Positions 52,549-61,484 of a stretch of DNA of 64,000 nucleotides are shown here, in pieces. Under the pieces are notes generated by a model. The model was given only the letters and a program-made list of their open reading frames with translations. It had not been told where the DNA came from and ran no database searches. Source of the stretch: Pseudooceanicola onchidii (GTDB lineage Bacteria; Pseudomonadota; Alphaproteobacteria; Rhodobacterales; Rhodobacteraceae); the NCBI RefSeq assembly GCF_004959925.1, contig NZ_SPUW01000002.1, forward strand, positions 744,001-808,000, in the 5' to 3' direction. Within the stretch, counting starts at the first letter, position 1, and every line of letters starts with the position of its first letter. Position numbers and translations under genes: made by a program.

Positions 52549-53111
52549 GCGCGCCCCGCCGTCGTCGACAGCGTCAGGGCCGAGATCTTTTCATTGGCCA
52601 GCGCGGCTTCCCATTTTTTCGGGTCCGGGGTGGCGAAGATCAGCGGCAGCGGCGCCTCGCCCACCAGCCAGGCGTTCTGGGCGATTTCGCTTTCCAGCTG
52701 CCCGGGGCCCCAGCCGCAGTAGCCAAGGCAGATCAGCGCGACGTCCGGCCCGGTGCCTTCGACCAGGTCCTCGATGATGTCGAGCGTCCCGGTCATTGCG
52801 ATCTGGTCCGTCACCTCGAGCGTCGAGAGAGAGCTGGTGTAGTCGGTCGTGTGCAGGACGAATCCGCGTTCCTGTTCCACCGGGCCGCCGGTGTGCACGG
52901 GACGGTTCTGGAACCCGCCGATCCGGTCGATATCCAGCTGTTCGGCAAGATGCGACAGGGTGATGCCGTCCGACAGGACGTTGACCATCAGGCCCATGGC
53001 GCCTTCGTCGGAATGCGCGCACAGAAGGATCACGCTTCGGTCGAAGCGGCTGTCGCCCATGTCTGGCATGGCGATCAGGGTCTTGCCGGTCAGGTTCGTC
53101 GTCTCTTCCAC
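52545..53111 (-). CDS. YqgE/AlgH family protein
   Basis: This 188-residue protein has the YqgE/AlgH pattern: LTGKTLIAMPDMGDSRFDRSVILLCAH, EGAMGLMVN, then VHTGGPVEQERGFVLH and GYCGWGPGQLESEI. Function is not settled; it has been tied to alginate regulation in Pseudomonas. Its 3' end overlaps the tsaC-type gene by 4 bases tail to tail. Confidence 0.94.
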   Translation of the reverse strand: MEETTNLTGKTLIAMPDMGDSRFDRSVILLCAHSDEGAMGLMVNVLSDGITLSHLAEQLDIDRIGGFQNRPVHTGGPVEQERGFVLHTTDYTSSLSTLEVTDQIAMTGTLDIIEDLVEGTGPDVALICLGYCGWGPGQLESEIAQNAWLVGEAPLPLIFATPDPKKWEAALANEKISALTLSTTAGRA

Positions 53112-53177
53112 TCGGTCCGTTCCTCGGGGCCTTGGTTGGGGGCTAGGTTGTCCCGTCTCAGGATAACTTGTGCCGAT

Positions 53178-53205
53178 TGTGACCGGGTTTCAACGGTTGG
53201 TCACA
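53178..53205. promoter_or_regulatory. Inverted repeat in the algH/DsbD-domain divergent region
   Basis: TGTGACC and GGTCACA are perfect 7-bp arms 14 bases apart, with an inner ACCG...CGGT pairing. They lie in the divergent gap, 67 bases after the algH start and 64 bases before the other start. It could be an operator or a hairpin; nothing specific can be assigned. Confidence 0.4.
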
Positions 53206-53268
53206 GATTCGGGAGTCGCATCAATGTGAGTTGGACAGACCAATGGGTTGCGGCATGAGATCGAAGTC

Positions 53269-54069
53269 ATGACCCTGATGCGATCCCTTGCCCTTTGTTG
53301 TGCCTTTGCAGCCGGCCCGCTTGCCGCCAATCCTTACGCGGACAAGGTTACCGTCCGGCTACTGCCCGGGTGGCAGCAGGCCGATGGCAGCCATGTCGCC
53401 GGACTTGAGGTGCGGCTGGCCGAAGGATGGAAGACCTACTGGCGCGCGCCCGGCGATGCCGGGGTGCCGCCCGTGTTCTCGTGGTCCGGGTCCGACAACG
53501 TCGCCGCCGTCGATGTGATCTGGCCCCGGCCCGAAGTCTTTCACCAGAACGGCCTGCGGTCGATCGGCTATTCCGACCGGGTGGTCCTGCCGCTTCGGGT
53601 GCAGCCCCGGGGCGACGGCACGGTGCAGCTGGACGGAGAGCTTCAGTTCGGCATCTGTTCGGACATCTGCGTGCCGCTGACCGTGAACCTGAACGAAGTC
53701 GTCCTGCCGCCCGTGTCGCGCCCGGTGCCGTCGATTGCGGCGGCATTGGCGAACCGGCCCTATTCGCAGCGCGATGCCGGGGTGGGGCGGGTGACCTGCG
53801 CGGTTCGGCCCGAGGGCAAGCGCACCATCGTCCGGGCCGAGATCGACCTGCCCGCCATGGGCGGAGAGGAGATCGTGGTGCTCGAGGCTTCGGACCCGAC
53901 GATCTGGGTGTCGGAAGCCGAGGTGCACCGCGACGGTCGCCGCCTGATCGCCGAGGCCGAGATGGTGCCGATGCGCGGCGGGGCGCTGATGTTCGACCGC
54001 TCGGGCGTGCGGATGACCGTACTGGGCGGGTCGAAGGCGGTCGAGATCAAGGGCTGTTCGGGCGGCTAG
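53269..54069 (+). CDS. Periplasmic DsbD-alpha domain protein
   Basis: This 266-residue protein starts at 53269 with a signal peptide (MTLMRSLALCCAFAAGPLAA). The region of about 40-145 contains the DsbD-alpha-like pattern: GWKTYWRAPGDAGVPPVFSW, DVIWPRPEVFHQNGLRSIGY and FGICSDICVPL, with a CxxxC pair. It lacks the thioredoxin and membrane domains of full DsbD, so it is probably a stand-alone periplasmic redox or copper-handling protein. Confidence 0.87.
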   Translation: MTLMRSLALCCAFAAGPLAANPYADKVTVRLLPGWQQADGSHVAGLEVRLAEGWKTYWRAPGDAGVPPVFSWSGSDNVAAVDVIWPRPEVFHQNGLRSIGYSDRVVLPLRVQPRGDGTVQLDGELQFGICSDICVPLTVNLNEVVLPPVSRPVPSIAAALANRPYSQRDAGVGRVTCAVRPEGKRTIVRAEIDLPAMGGEEIVVLEASDPTIWVSEAEVHRDGRRLIAEAEMVPMRGGALMFDRSGVRMTVLGGSKAVEIKGCSGG

Positions 54070-54073
54070 GCGC

Positions 54074-57000
54074 TCAGGCGGCCGGTCGGCGCAGGGCATA
54101 GGTGGCCGCCGAGGCGATATAGACCATCAGGATCATCGCACCCGTTCCCGCGACGAACAGAGCCAGGGCTGCGACCATCGGCGACAGGCCTGCCAGGATC
54201 GGCAGCGCGGTGCCCAGAACGGCGGGCAAGGTGCCCGTCACGGCCGTGACGCCAAGGGTCGCGCCCAGCCATGCCAGCATCACGACGCCCGTGACCGCTG
54301 TCACCAGCCGCAGCCCGGTTGCCCGGCTGCGCAGGGCGCGACGCGCGGCAGTCACCTGCCGCGTGATGTCGTGCTGGATCGCCAGAAGCGCAGGCACCAG
54401 CATCAGCACCAGCACCATCCCGAAGCCCAGCCCGTAGACCAGCGAAATCACCGTCGGGCGCAGGAACTGGGCCTGGCTTGACTGTTCGTACAGCAGCGGG
54501 GCAAGGCCCAGCACGGTGGTCAGCGTCGTCAGCATCACCGGGCGCAGACGGTCCGCAGTGCCGTCGATGATCGACGGGATCAGCCCGCGGTCTTCGGCGT
54601 ATTCGTCGATGGTGGTCACCAGCACGATGGAATCGTTGATGATGATCCCGGTCATGCCGATCACGCCGATGACAGTGAACATCGACAGCGGCACATCCCA
54701 CAGGTAATGGCCATAGATCGTGCCGATCAGCCCGAAGGGAATGATCGCCATGACGACCAGGGGCTTGGTCCAGCTGGAAAACACCCAGGCGAGGACTAGG
54801 AAGATGCCCAGCAGCACAAGGATCGTGCCGTTGCCCGCGTCGGTAAGGAATTCGTTCTCTTGTTCGCTAAGCCCCGAAAGCCGCCATTCGACCTGATGTT
54901 CGCTGGCGATGCGGGGCAGGATGTCGTCCTGCAGGGTTTGCTGGATCTCGACCGCGCGGGCCGGATCGTCGTCCGATATGTCGCCGGTCACGGAAATCAG
55001 GCGCAGCCCGTTTTCGCGCCGGATGGTCGAGAACCCGGTGCGTCGGTCGACCTGCACGATATCGGCCAGCGGCACGTAGATGCCCGAGGGTGCGCGCATC
55101 TGGGTGCGGTCCAGGAAATCTGCCGTCAGCTCTCCCTCGGGCAGCTCGACACGGACGGTTGCGCTGCGGGGGCCGACGGGGAAGGTCGCGGCCTCGATCC
55201 CGTTCAGACGGTTGCGCAGCACGCGGCCCAGGTCGTCGATGGTAAAGCCGAGCGCCTGCCCCTGCGGCGTCAGTTCCAGGATCAGCTCTTCCTTGTCGTA
55301 GGCCAGGTTGTCCTCGACCGCCGAGACCTCGGCATAGGGCAGAAGCGCCTGTTTCAACGCCTCGCTCGCGGCCTTCAGCCCTTCGGAGGTCGCGCCGGAA
55401 AACTGCACGTCCAGCGCATCGCCCCCGGGCCCGGATCGCCAGCCCCGGAAGCTGACTTCTTCAAGCAGGGGGTGGCGCTGAATGCGGTCCTGAAGATCGG
55501 CCAGGAACTGGAAGCTGGAATAGGGGCGGTCGTCCGGGTCGATCAGTTCGATCGAGATGCCACCCAGAAGGTCGGCGTCCTTGGTGTCGGCGCCCGACAG
55601 GCCGCGCCCCGATCCGCCGCCGATCTGGCCGATGGAATAGTCGATCGGATTGCGGCCATGCGTCGCCTCGTAATCCGCGCCGACCTCTTCGACCGACTGC
55701 TGCAGAAGGCGCAGCTGGGCCAGGGTGTCTTCGCGCACCGCGCCTTCGGCCATCATGAAGTTGCCGGAAATCGACGGGCGTTCGGGCGAATTGAAGAACC
55801 GCCAGGGTACGTCGCCCTTGATGAACAGGGCGGCCTGCCAGGCGAAGGCGACCATGATCAGGGCCAGCACCGGATAGCGCAGGATAATCACCCCGGCGGT
55901 GAAGGGCCGGAAGATGCGGGTCTGCACCCAGTCGAAGCCCCGGTTGAACTGCCGCGAGGGCCAGTCGTACCAGTGGTTTTCGCCGACATGCACCAGCGCG
56001 TGGGCCATGTGGCGCGGCAGGATCAGGAAGCATTCCACCAGCGAGGCCAGCAGCACCATGATCACCGTGATCGGGATATCCGAGATCATGTCGCCGAACC
56101 GCCCCCCGATCGAGGTCAGGCCGAAAAAGGCGATGACGGTGGTGAGCGTGGCGGAGAAGACCGGCAGGGCCATGCGGCGCGCCGCGTTCTCGGCGGCCTG
56201 CATCGGGCCTTCACCCAGACGGCGGGCGCGGGCATCGGCATGTTCGCCCACCACGATGGCGTCGTCGACCACGATGCCGGTGGTGATGATCAGCGCAAAA
56301 AGCGAGATCATGTTGAGCGTCAGGCCGAACATGTACATCAGCGCGATGGCGGTCAGCATCGACACGGGGATACCGGCCGCCACCCAGATTGCCGTGCGCG
56401 CGTTCAGGAACAGGAACAGCAGGATGACGACCAGCCCCAGCCCCATCAGCCCGTTGTCGAGCAGGATGTTGAGCCGACCCGTGATGGCCTCGGCCCGGGT
56501 GCGGATCAGTTCGATCGACGACCCTTCGGGCAAGGTCGGCTCCATCCGTTCCGCCACCTGTTCGACGCGGTGCTGGATGTCGATGGCGTCGCCCTTGTCG
56601 GACCGGTCGACGCGCACCGACACGGCCGCGTTGTCGCCGACGAAATAGGCCTCGTCACGGTCGGCGCCTTCGGTGCGCACGGTGGCCACATCGCCGATGG
56701 TCAGCGACGTGCCGTCCTGCCCCGAGCGCAACACGATGGCCGCGATCTGGTCGGCCGAGCGTTTTTCGACACCGGTGCGGACGCGGGCATTGGCGCCGGT
56801 GACGCTGCCTGCGGGATCGGCGTCGACCTCGCCCGCGATGGCGGTCGAAATTTCGGCCATGGTCAGGTCGAAGCGGATCAGGCTGACCGTCGGCACCTCG
56901 ACCACGATGCCGGGGGCGGCGACGCCGCTGATCGTGGTGCGGGTGACGCCTTCGGCAAAGAGCCGGGTGGTGAATTCATCGGCAAAGCGGCCCAGCTGCG

Positions 57001-57466
57001 TGGTGTCGACGGGGCCGGTGATGACCACGTCCGTCACCCGGTCGCGCCAGCCGCCCCGGCGGATCGTCGGATCCTCGGCCTCGGCGGGCAGGTTGGTGAC
57101 CGACTCGACCGCCGTCTGCACGTCATCGCCGGCGCGCGCCATGTCCCAGCCCGGTTCGAATTCAAGCCGGATCGAGGCGCGCCCTTCGCGCGAGGTGCTT
57201 TCGCTGCTTTCCACCCCTTCGATGGCCAGCAGGGTCGGTTCCATGATCTGCACGATCGCGGCGTCGATGTCTTCGGCCCCGGCGCCGTCCCAGGTAACCG
57301 ACACGGTCATGTCGTCGACGATGGTGTCGGGGAAGAACTGCGCCCGCATGTTGGGCACGGCGGCGATGCCAAGCGCCAGCAGGATGATCAGCAGCAGGTT
57401 CGCCGCCGTCCGATGGCGGGTGAAGTAGGACAGAAGCCCGCCACCGGGCCGGGGCAGGTCCCGCAT
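54074..57466 (-). CDS. RND efflux transporter permease (AcrB/HAE1-like)
   Basis: This 1130-residue inner-membrane pump has twelve membrane helices and two large periplasmic loops. The proton-relay motif in helix 4 is GIVVDDAIVVGEH, with its Asp pair. The later half has MTGIIINDSIVLV. It is about 80-100 residues longer than E. coli AcrB. It starts MRDLPRPGGGLLSYFTRHR directly after the adaptor gene. It forms a tripartite exporter with that adaptor; no outer-membrane channel is encoded here. Confidence 0.94.
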   Translation of the reverse strand: MRDLPRPGGGLLSYFTRHRTAANLLLIILLALGIAAVPNMRAQFFPDTIVDDMTVSVTWDGAGAEDIDAAIVQIMEPTLLAIEGVESSESTSREGRASIRLEFEPGWDMARAGDDVQTAVESVTNLPAEAEDPTIRRGGWRDRVTDVVITGPVDTTQLGRFADEFTTRLFAEGVTRTTISGVAAPGIVVEVPTVSLIRFDLTMAEISTAIAGEVDADPAGSVTGANARVRTGVEKRSADQIAAIVLRSGQDGTSLTIGDVATVRTEGADRDEAYFVGDNAAVSVRVDRSDKGDAIDIQHRVEQVAERMEPTLPEGSSIELIRTRAEAITGRLNILLDNGLMGLGLVVILLFLFLNARTAIWVAAGIPVSMLTAIALMYMFGLTLNMISLFALIITTGIVVDDAIVVGEHADARARRLGEGPMQAAENAARRMALPVFSATLTTVIAFFGLTSIGGRFGDMISDIPITVIMVLLASLVECFLILPRHMAHALVHVGENHWYDWPSRQFNRGFDWVQTRIFRPFTAGVIILRYPVLALIMVAFAWQAALFIKGDVPWRFFNSPERPSISGNFMMAEGAVREDTLAQLRLLQQSVEEVGADYEATHGRNPIDYSIGQIGGGSGRGLSGADTKDADLLGGISIELIDPDDRPYSSFQFLADLQDRIQRHPLLEEVSFRGWRSGPGGDALDVQFSGATSEGLKAASEALKQALLPYAEVSAVEDNLAYDKEELILELTPQGQALGFTIDDLGRVLRNRLNGIEAATFPVGPRSATVRVELPEGELTADFLDRTQMRAPSGIYVPLADIVQVDRRTGFSTIRRENGLRLISVTGDISDDDPARAVEIQQTLQDDILPRIASEHQVEWRLSGLSEQENEFLTDAGNGTILVLLGIFLVLAWVFSSWTKPLVVMAIIPFGLIGTIYGHYLWDVPLSMFTVIGVIGMTGIIINDSIVLVTTIDEYAEDRGLIPSIIDGTADRLRPVMLTTLTTVLGLAPLLYEQSSQAQFLRPTVISLVYGLGFGMVLVLMLVPALLAIQHDITRQVTAARRALRSRATGLRLVTAVTGVVMLAWLGATLGVTAVTGTLPAVLGTALPILAGLSPMVAALALFVAGTGAMILMVYIASAATYALRRPAA

Positions 57467-57470
57467 GGCG

Positions 57471-58940
57471 TCAGCCCCCCATCCGTTGTTCGATGCGCTC
57501 GATCATTGTGGCTGGCACGCGGTCGGCCTCGAGCTGGGCGAGGATCCGGGTCTTGACGTCATCGGGCAGGCGCTGGTTGGCGCTGATGAAGGCCTTGAGC
57601 TTTTCGCGACGTTCCGGCGTCAGTTCGACCAGCGCGGGTTCGTCGGGTTCCGCATCCCCGGCAGGGCGCAGCGGCGTGACCTTGATACCGCTGCCCAAGA
57701 GGGGCGAGCGCTGTGCGACGATGTCCTGCCCGTTCAACTCGGGCCCCCGCACCAGCACGTCGTCGCCCTGACGACGCAGCAGGCGGACGCTCAGCGCCTC
57801 AAGACGGCTTTCGTCGTTGATCGCCAGAACGGTGTTGTCGGCGTCCAGCGCGGTGGCGGGCAGGCGGACGACGCGTTCAAGCGGGGGTTCGGTGATGGCG
57901 GTGGTCACGAAATCCCCGGGCTTCAGACCCCGCGCGCTGTCGAGCCGGGCAAAGACCAGCCGCCCGGTCTGGCCTTCCCCCACGGCGGCGCTGTCACGGG
58001 TGATCGTGCCGTCGGCCGTCAGCGCAATGCCCTGCACGTCCAGCGACACGGTGATCGGGGCCTTCAGCAGGCGGCCGTCGTCGTCCAGCAGCCGCGCGTA
58101 TTGGGCTGTCGACACGCGGAAGGCGACCTCAAGCGCGGAGGCATCGACCAGCTGCGCCAGCTGTTCGTTGGCGGTAACCAGCCCGCCTTCGACCACGGCG
58201 ACATCCGACAGGGTGCCGTCGAATTCGGCGGTGATGGTGGTGTCGTCCAGCGCGCGCTGCGCCTCGTCCCGGGCGATGCGGGCGCGGTTGACCTCGCTTT
58301 CCGTGGTCGAGACGCGATTTTCGGCCTGTGCCAGGGCGTTGCGGGCGGAGATCACGGATTGGCGGGCGCCGGCGGTCGACAGTTCCGCCGCCTCGACGGC
58401 CGAGGCGCTGCCGACACCCCGTGCGCGCAGATCCTGCTGGCGTTCGTAGGCGCGCTGCTGCAGCGTCTGCTGTTCCTGCGAGGCGGTGAGCGTGTCCTGC
58501 GCCAGCTCGATGGCGCGCTTGGCGTCGGCGGCATCGGCTTCGGCGTCCCGCAGGTTGGCCTCGGCCCGTTCCAGCGCGAACCGGGCGTTCGTCGGGTCGA
58601 TCCGGGCCAGGGTCTGGCCTGCCGTGACCTCGGCCCCTTCTTCGAAATCTTCCGACAGTTCGATGATCTGTCCGGCCGAGGACGCGCGGATCTGCAGCGT
58701 GCGGCGGCTGCGGATTTCGCCAAAGGCGGTCAGGGTCGGGGTGATGGTTTCCGGCGTGGCGGTGACGACGTTGACGGTAAAGACCCGTTCCCGCGCGGTC
58801 GGGCGGAAGGGTTCGTCGGCCAGCCGCGCCTGCACGGCATCGCGCACCAGCACGCCGGCGTAGACCAGCATGCCAAGTGTCAGGGCAAGAAGGAAAAGCC
58901 CGCTCAGGCTATGTCGCAGAAACCGCATTCCGTAATCCAT
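57471..58940 (-). CDS. RND efflux periplasmic adaptor subunit
   Basis: This 489-residue membrane-fusion protein has one N-terminal anchor helix (about residues 12-34) and lipoyl-type halves around IRSRRTLQIRASSAGQIIEL. Its long coiled coil spans about 120-240 (AEANLRDAEADAADAKRA, QQQTLQQRAYE-type heptads). The beta-barrel is near 290-370. It links the RND pump downstream (4-base gap) to an outer-membrane channel encoded elsewhere. Confidence 0.92.
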   Translation of the reverse strand: MDYGMRFLRHSLSGLFLLALTLGMLVYAGVLVRDAVQARLADEPFRPTARERVFTVNVVTATPETITPTLTAFGEIRSRRTLQIRASSAGQIIELSEDFEEGAEVTAGQTLARIDPTNARFALERAEANLRDAEADAADAKRAIELAQDTLTASQEQQTLQQRAYERQQDLRARGVGSASAVEAAELSTAGARQSVISARNALAQAENRVSTTESEVNRARIARDEAQRALDDTTITAEFDGTLSDVAVVEGGLVTANEQLAQLVDASALEVAFRVSTAQYARLLDDDGRLLKAPITVSLDVQGIALTADGTITRDSAAVGEGQTGRLVFARLDSARGLKPGDFVTTAITEPPLERVVRLPATALDADNTVLAINDESRLEALSVRLLRRQGDDVLVRGPELNGQDIVAQRSPLLGSGIKVTPLRPAGDAEPDEPALVELTPERREKLKAFISANQRLPDDVKTRILAQLEADRVPATMIERIEQRMGG

Positions 58941-59059
58941 TCAGACGCCGGGGGTTACCGTACCGAATTGAAGGTCCGTGCCAAGCCACGACGGCGTTAT
59001 CACAGATGATACGCCGCATGTGCCACTTTCGGTCGAAAATAATTTGGGCGCCGGGGCGG

Positions 59060-59096
59060 GCGATCCCCCGACTGGCGATCCCGGACTAGCGATCCC
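59060..59096. repeat. Short tandem repeat with GCGATCCC unit (three copies)
   Basis: GCGATCCC occurs at 59060-59067, 59075-59082 and 59089-59096, giving units of 15 and 14 bases. The last copy overlaps the end of the DUF1272 gene. A related pair lies at 61391-61413. Confidence 0.6.
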
Positions 59097-59400
59097 GGGG
59101 CGCGGTGTCGCGCAGGCGGGCGACGTGGGCTGCGATATCCTCGGCCGTGTAGGGCGAGGTCACCCGGGTGGTCGAGGCCGGGTGATGAGCCAGGCCAAGC
59201 CGCTTGCCCTCGCGATGGTTGCGCGCGGGCCGGATGGGGCGGGGCGCGAAGCCTCCGCCGCAGGTCGGGCAGACGTTATGCAGCACCGTTTCGACGCAAT
59301 GGGCGCAATAGGTGCATTCATAGGAACAGATCCGCGCGTCCCCGGACTGGGGCGGCAGGTCGCGGTCGCAGAGTTCGCAGTTCGGACGCAGTTCAAGCAT
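59086..59400 (-). CDS. DUF1272 domain zinc-binding protein
   Basis: This 104-residue protein begins MLELRPNCELCDRDLPP. It has cysteine pairs CELC, CSYECTYCAHC and CPTCGGGF, which should bind zinc in a double zinc-ribbon layout. The C-terminus is polar. The family has no known function. It starts 3 bases after the moaB stop, so it is likely the last gene of the moaB operon. Confidence 0.9.
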   Translation of the reverse strand: MLELRPNCELCDRDLPPQSGDARICSYECTYCAHCVETVLHNVCPTCGGGFAPRPIRPARNHREGKRLGLAHHPASTTRVTSPYTAEDIAAHVARLRDTAPRDR

Positions 59401-59403
59401 GGG

Positions 59404-59931
59404 TCATTTCCGGCGCAGGTGTTCGTCGAGGCGGGGCATTATCTCGACAAAATTGCAGGGGCTGTGGCGGTAGTCGAACTGGTGCACGAGGATTTCGTCC
59501 CAGGCGTCCTTGCAGGCCCCGGTGCTGCCGGGCAGGGCAAAAAGATAGGTCCCCCCCGCGACCCCGGCGGTGGCGCGGGACTGCACGGCCGAGGTGCCGA
59601 TCTTCTTCATTGAGACGATGGTGAAGACGGTCCCGAAGGCGTCGATTTCCTTTTCATAGACATCGCGGTGCGCCTCGACCGTGACGTCGCGGCCGGTCAG
59701 GCCGGTGCCGCCGGTCGTCACGATGGCGTCGATGGCGGGGTCTGCGATCCAGTCGCGCAGCTGGGCGCTGATCAGGTCGCGGTCGTCGATGGTGATGGCC
59801 CGGGCCGCCAGCCGATGGCCCGCGTCTTCGATCCGGGCGACCAGCGTGTCGCCCGACCGGTCCTCGGCCAGGGTGCGGGTGTCAGAGACCGTCAGGACGG
59901 CGATGCCAATGGGGATGAAGTCGCGGGTCAT
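59404..59931 (-). CDS. moaB: Molybdenum cofactor biosynthesis protein B
   Basis: This 175-residue protein has the MoaB/MogA fold: GIAVLTVSDTRTLAEDRSGD, TTGGTGLTGRDVTVEA and the end ALPGSTGACKDAWDE with HCNFV-like tail (HSPCNFVEI). It acts in molybdopterin adenylylation or a related step. Its ATG overlaps the stop of the LysE-type gene (ATGA). Confidence 0.94.
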   Translation of the reverse strand: MTRDFIPIGIAVLTVSDTRTLAEDRSGDTLVARIEDAGHRLAARAITIDDRDLISAQLRDWIADPAIDAIVTTGGTGLTGRDVTVEAHRDVYEKEIDAFGTVFTIVSMKKIGTSAVQSRATAGVAGGTYLFALPGSTGACKDAWDEILVHQFDYRHSPCNFVEIMPRLDEHLRRK

Positions 59932-60539
59932 GTCTGCTCCAACAGCGCCAGGCGCAGGGCCAACAGGCCGAAGATCCCGGCGCTAACCCGGCCCAGCCAA
60001 CGGGAAAACCGTTCGGAGGCGGCCATCTGCCGACCGGCGCCACCGGCCAGGTGGCCGACAGTGCCGTTGATGACAAAGCCGCCGATCCCAAGCGCGGCGC
60101 CGAAGATCAGGAACTGCGGCAGCAGCGGGCGGGCCGGGTCGACGAACTGCGGCAGGAAGGCCAGCACGAACAGGATCACCTTGGGGTTCGTCAGGTTCAC
60201 CAGAAGTCCTTCGCGAAAGGCGTGCGACGGTGCGTCCCGGGGGATGTCGGGGCGAGAGGCGCGCAGGGATTTGACCGCGAGCCACAGCAGATAGCCGACG
60301 CCCAGCCAGCGGATCGCCGTCAGGATGCCGGGATGCGCCGCGATCAGCGCGGCCAGGCCCAGGCCGGCCACCAGCGCGTGGATCATCCCGCCCGTCGCCA
60401 CCCCGGCCGAGGCCGCCCAGGCCGCGCGCGGCCCGCGCCGCAAGCCTTGCGCGAAACAGAACATCATGTCCGCCCCGGGGGTGATGTTCAGGGCAAGGCT
60501 TGCCGGCAGAAAGGCCAGCAGTATCAGCGGATCGATCAT
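59928..60539 (-). CDS. LysE family translocator
   Basis: From the ATG at 60539 (MIDPLILLAFLPASLALNITPGADMMF) this is a 203-residue LysE/RhtB exporter with six hydrophobic segments and the family motif NLTNPKVILFVLAFLPQFVDP. It overlaps the UDG gene stop (60536-60539) and the moaB start by four bases each, so the three are tightly coupled. The substrate is unknown. Confidence 0.9.
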   Translation of the reverse strand: MIDPLILLAFLPASLALNITPGADMMFCFAQGLRRGPRAAWAASAGVATGGMIHALVAGLGLAALIAAHPGILTAIRWLGVGYLLWLAVKSLRASRPDIPRDAPSHAFREGLLVNLTNPKVILFVLAFLPQFVDPARPLLPQFLIFGAALGIGGFVINGTVGHLAGGAGRQMAASERFSRWLGRVSAGIFGLLALRLALLEQT

Positions 60540-61306
60540 GTCAGACGGGCTTTCAGGGACAGCAGGTCGGCCCAGGCGTCGCGTTTGGCGTGGGGCGTAC
60601 GCAGCAGGTAGGCGGGGTGGGTCATCGGCAGGGCAGGGCGGCCGAAGGCTTCGGACCACTGGCCGCGAAGGCGCAGGATGCCCTGTTTCTTCAGCCCCGC
60701 GCGACAGGCGATATTGCCCATCAGCACGATGATGTCGGGGTTCACCAGTTCGATGTGCTTCTGCACGAAGGGCAGCATCATCGCGATTTCCTCGGCCTCG
60801 GGGTCGCGGTTCTGCGGCGGGCGCCAGGGCAGGACGTTGGTGATATAGACCGCGCGGTCGGGGGTGTCGGCGCTGCGGTCCAGGCCGATCGCGTCCAGCA
60901 TCCGGTCCAGCAGGTGTCCGGCGCGTCCGACAAAGGGGCGGCCCTCGCGGTCTTCCTCGCGGCCCGGGGCTTCGCCCAGGATCAGCACGCGGGCGGCGGG
61001 GTTGCCGTCGGCAAAGACCAGCGACTTGGCGCCGCGCTTGAGGTCACAGTGATCGTAGCCCGCCAGCGCCTCGCGCAGGGCATCCAGCGTGTCGGCCTGG
61101 GTCGCGGCCTGCCGGGCGATGTCGACCGCGTCGATCTCCTGCCGCTTGACGATCTGGACGGGGGCGTTGTCGGCGGCTTTCTTGGGCGTCTCTTCGGCCA
61201 CGGCAAAGCGGTCGACCGGCGCATCGCCGATCGCCTCGTCCGCGCCAAGGTCGACCTGCCAGTCCAGCAGGGCCAGCGCGCTGTGCCAGTCGAGAGCCGA
61301 TTCCAT
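60536..61306 (-). CDS. Family 4-like uracil-DNA glycosylase lacking Fe-S ligands
   Basis: This 256-residue protein has the UDG superfamily core: ILGEAPGREEDREGRPFVGRAG (residues about 109-130), NVLPWRPPQNRDP and MTHPAYLLRTP. Family 4 enzymes bind a 4Fe-4S cluster through four cysteines. Here only Cys87 of the first pair remains, and Trp161 (LPWRPP) and Met176-Met177 stand where the last two should be. It therefore probably lacks the cluster. It should excise uracil or a related base. The first 75 residues are a poorly conserved extension. Confidence 0.87.
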   Translation of the reverse strand: MESALDWHSALALLDWQVDLGADEAIGDAPVDRFAVAEETPKKAADNAPVQIVKRQEIDAVDIARQAATQADTLDALREALAGYDHCDLKRGAKSLVFADGNPAARVLILGEAPGREEDREGRPFVGRAGHLLDRMLDAIGLDRSADTPDRAVYITNVLPWRPPQNRDPEAEEIAMMLPFVQKHIELVNPDIIVLMGNIACRAGLKKQGILRLRGQWSEAFGRPALPMTHPAYLLRTPHAKRDAWADLLSLKARLT

Positions 61307-61390
61307 GCGCCGACACTATCCCGTCGCGCCCGCAGGGGGAACGGGGTCGGGTCGGTGGCGGCACCCGAATTGCGTGCGGGGGTCTTTCCG

Positions 61391-61413
61391 ACTGCGATCC
61401 CCAACTGCGATCC
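61391..61413. repeat. Short tandem repeat ACTGCGATCC (two copies)
   Basis: ACTGCGATCC occurs at 61391-61400 and again at 61404-61413, a 13-base period, in the gap between the UDG gene and trpB. It shares its core GCGATCC with the repeats at 59060-59096. Confidence 0.55.
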
Positions 61414-61484
61414 ATTGCCGCAAAAGGCTGGTCATCGCCCCTTTTCCCCCTTAATCACGGGCGAAACCGCAGGGAGCGACGGCG

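Noticed and set aside
54860-57556. Plus-strand open frame of 898 codons opposite the RND pump
   Set aside because: It mirrors the pump gene, has no family features, and its composition is that of antisense GC-rich frames.
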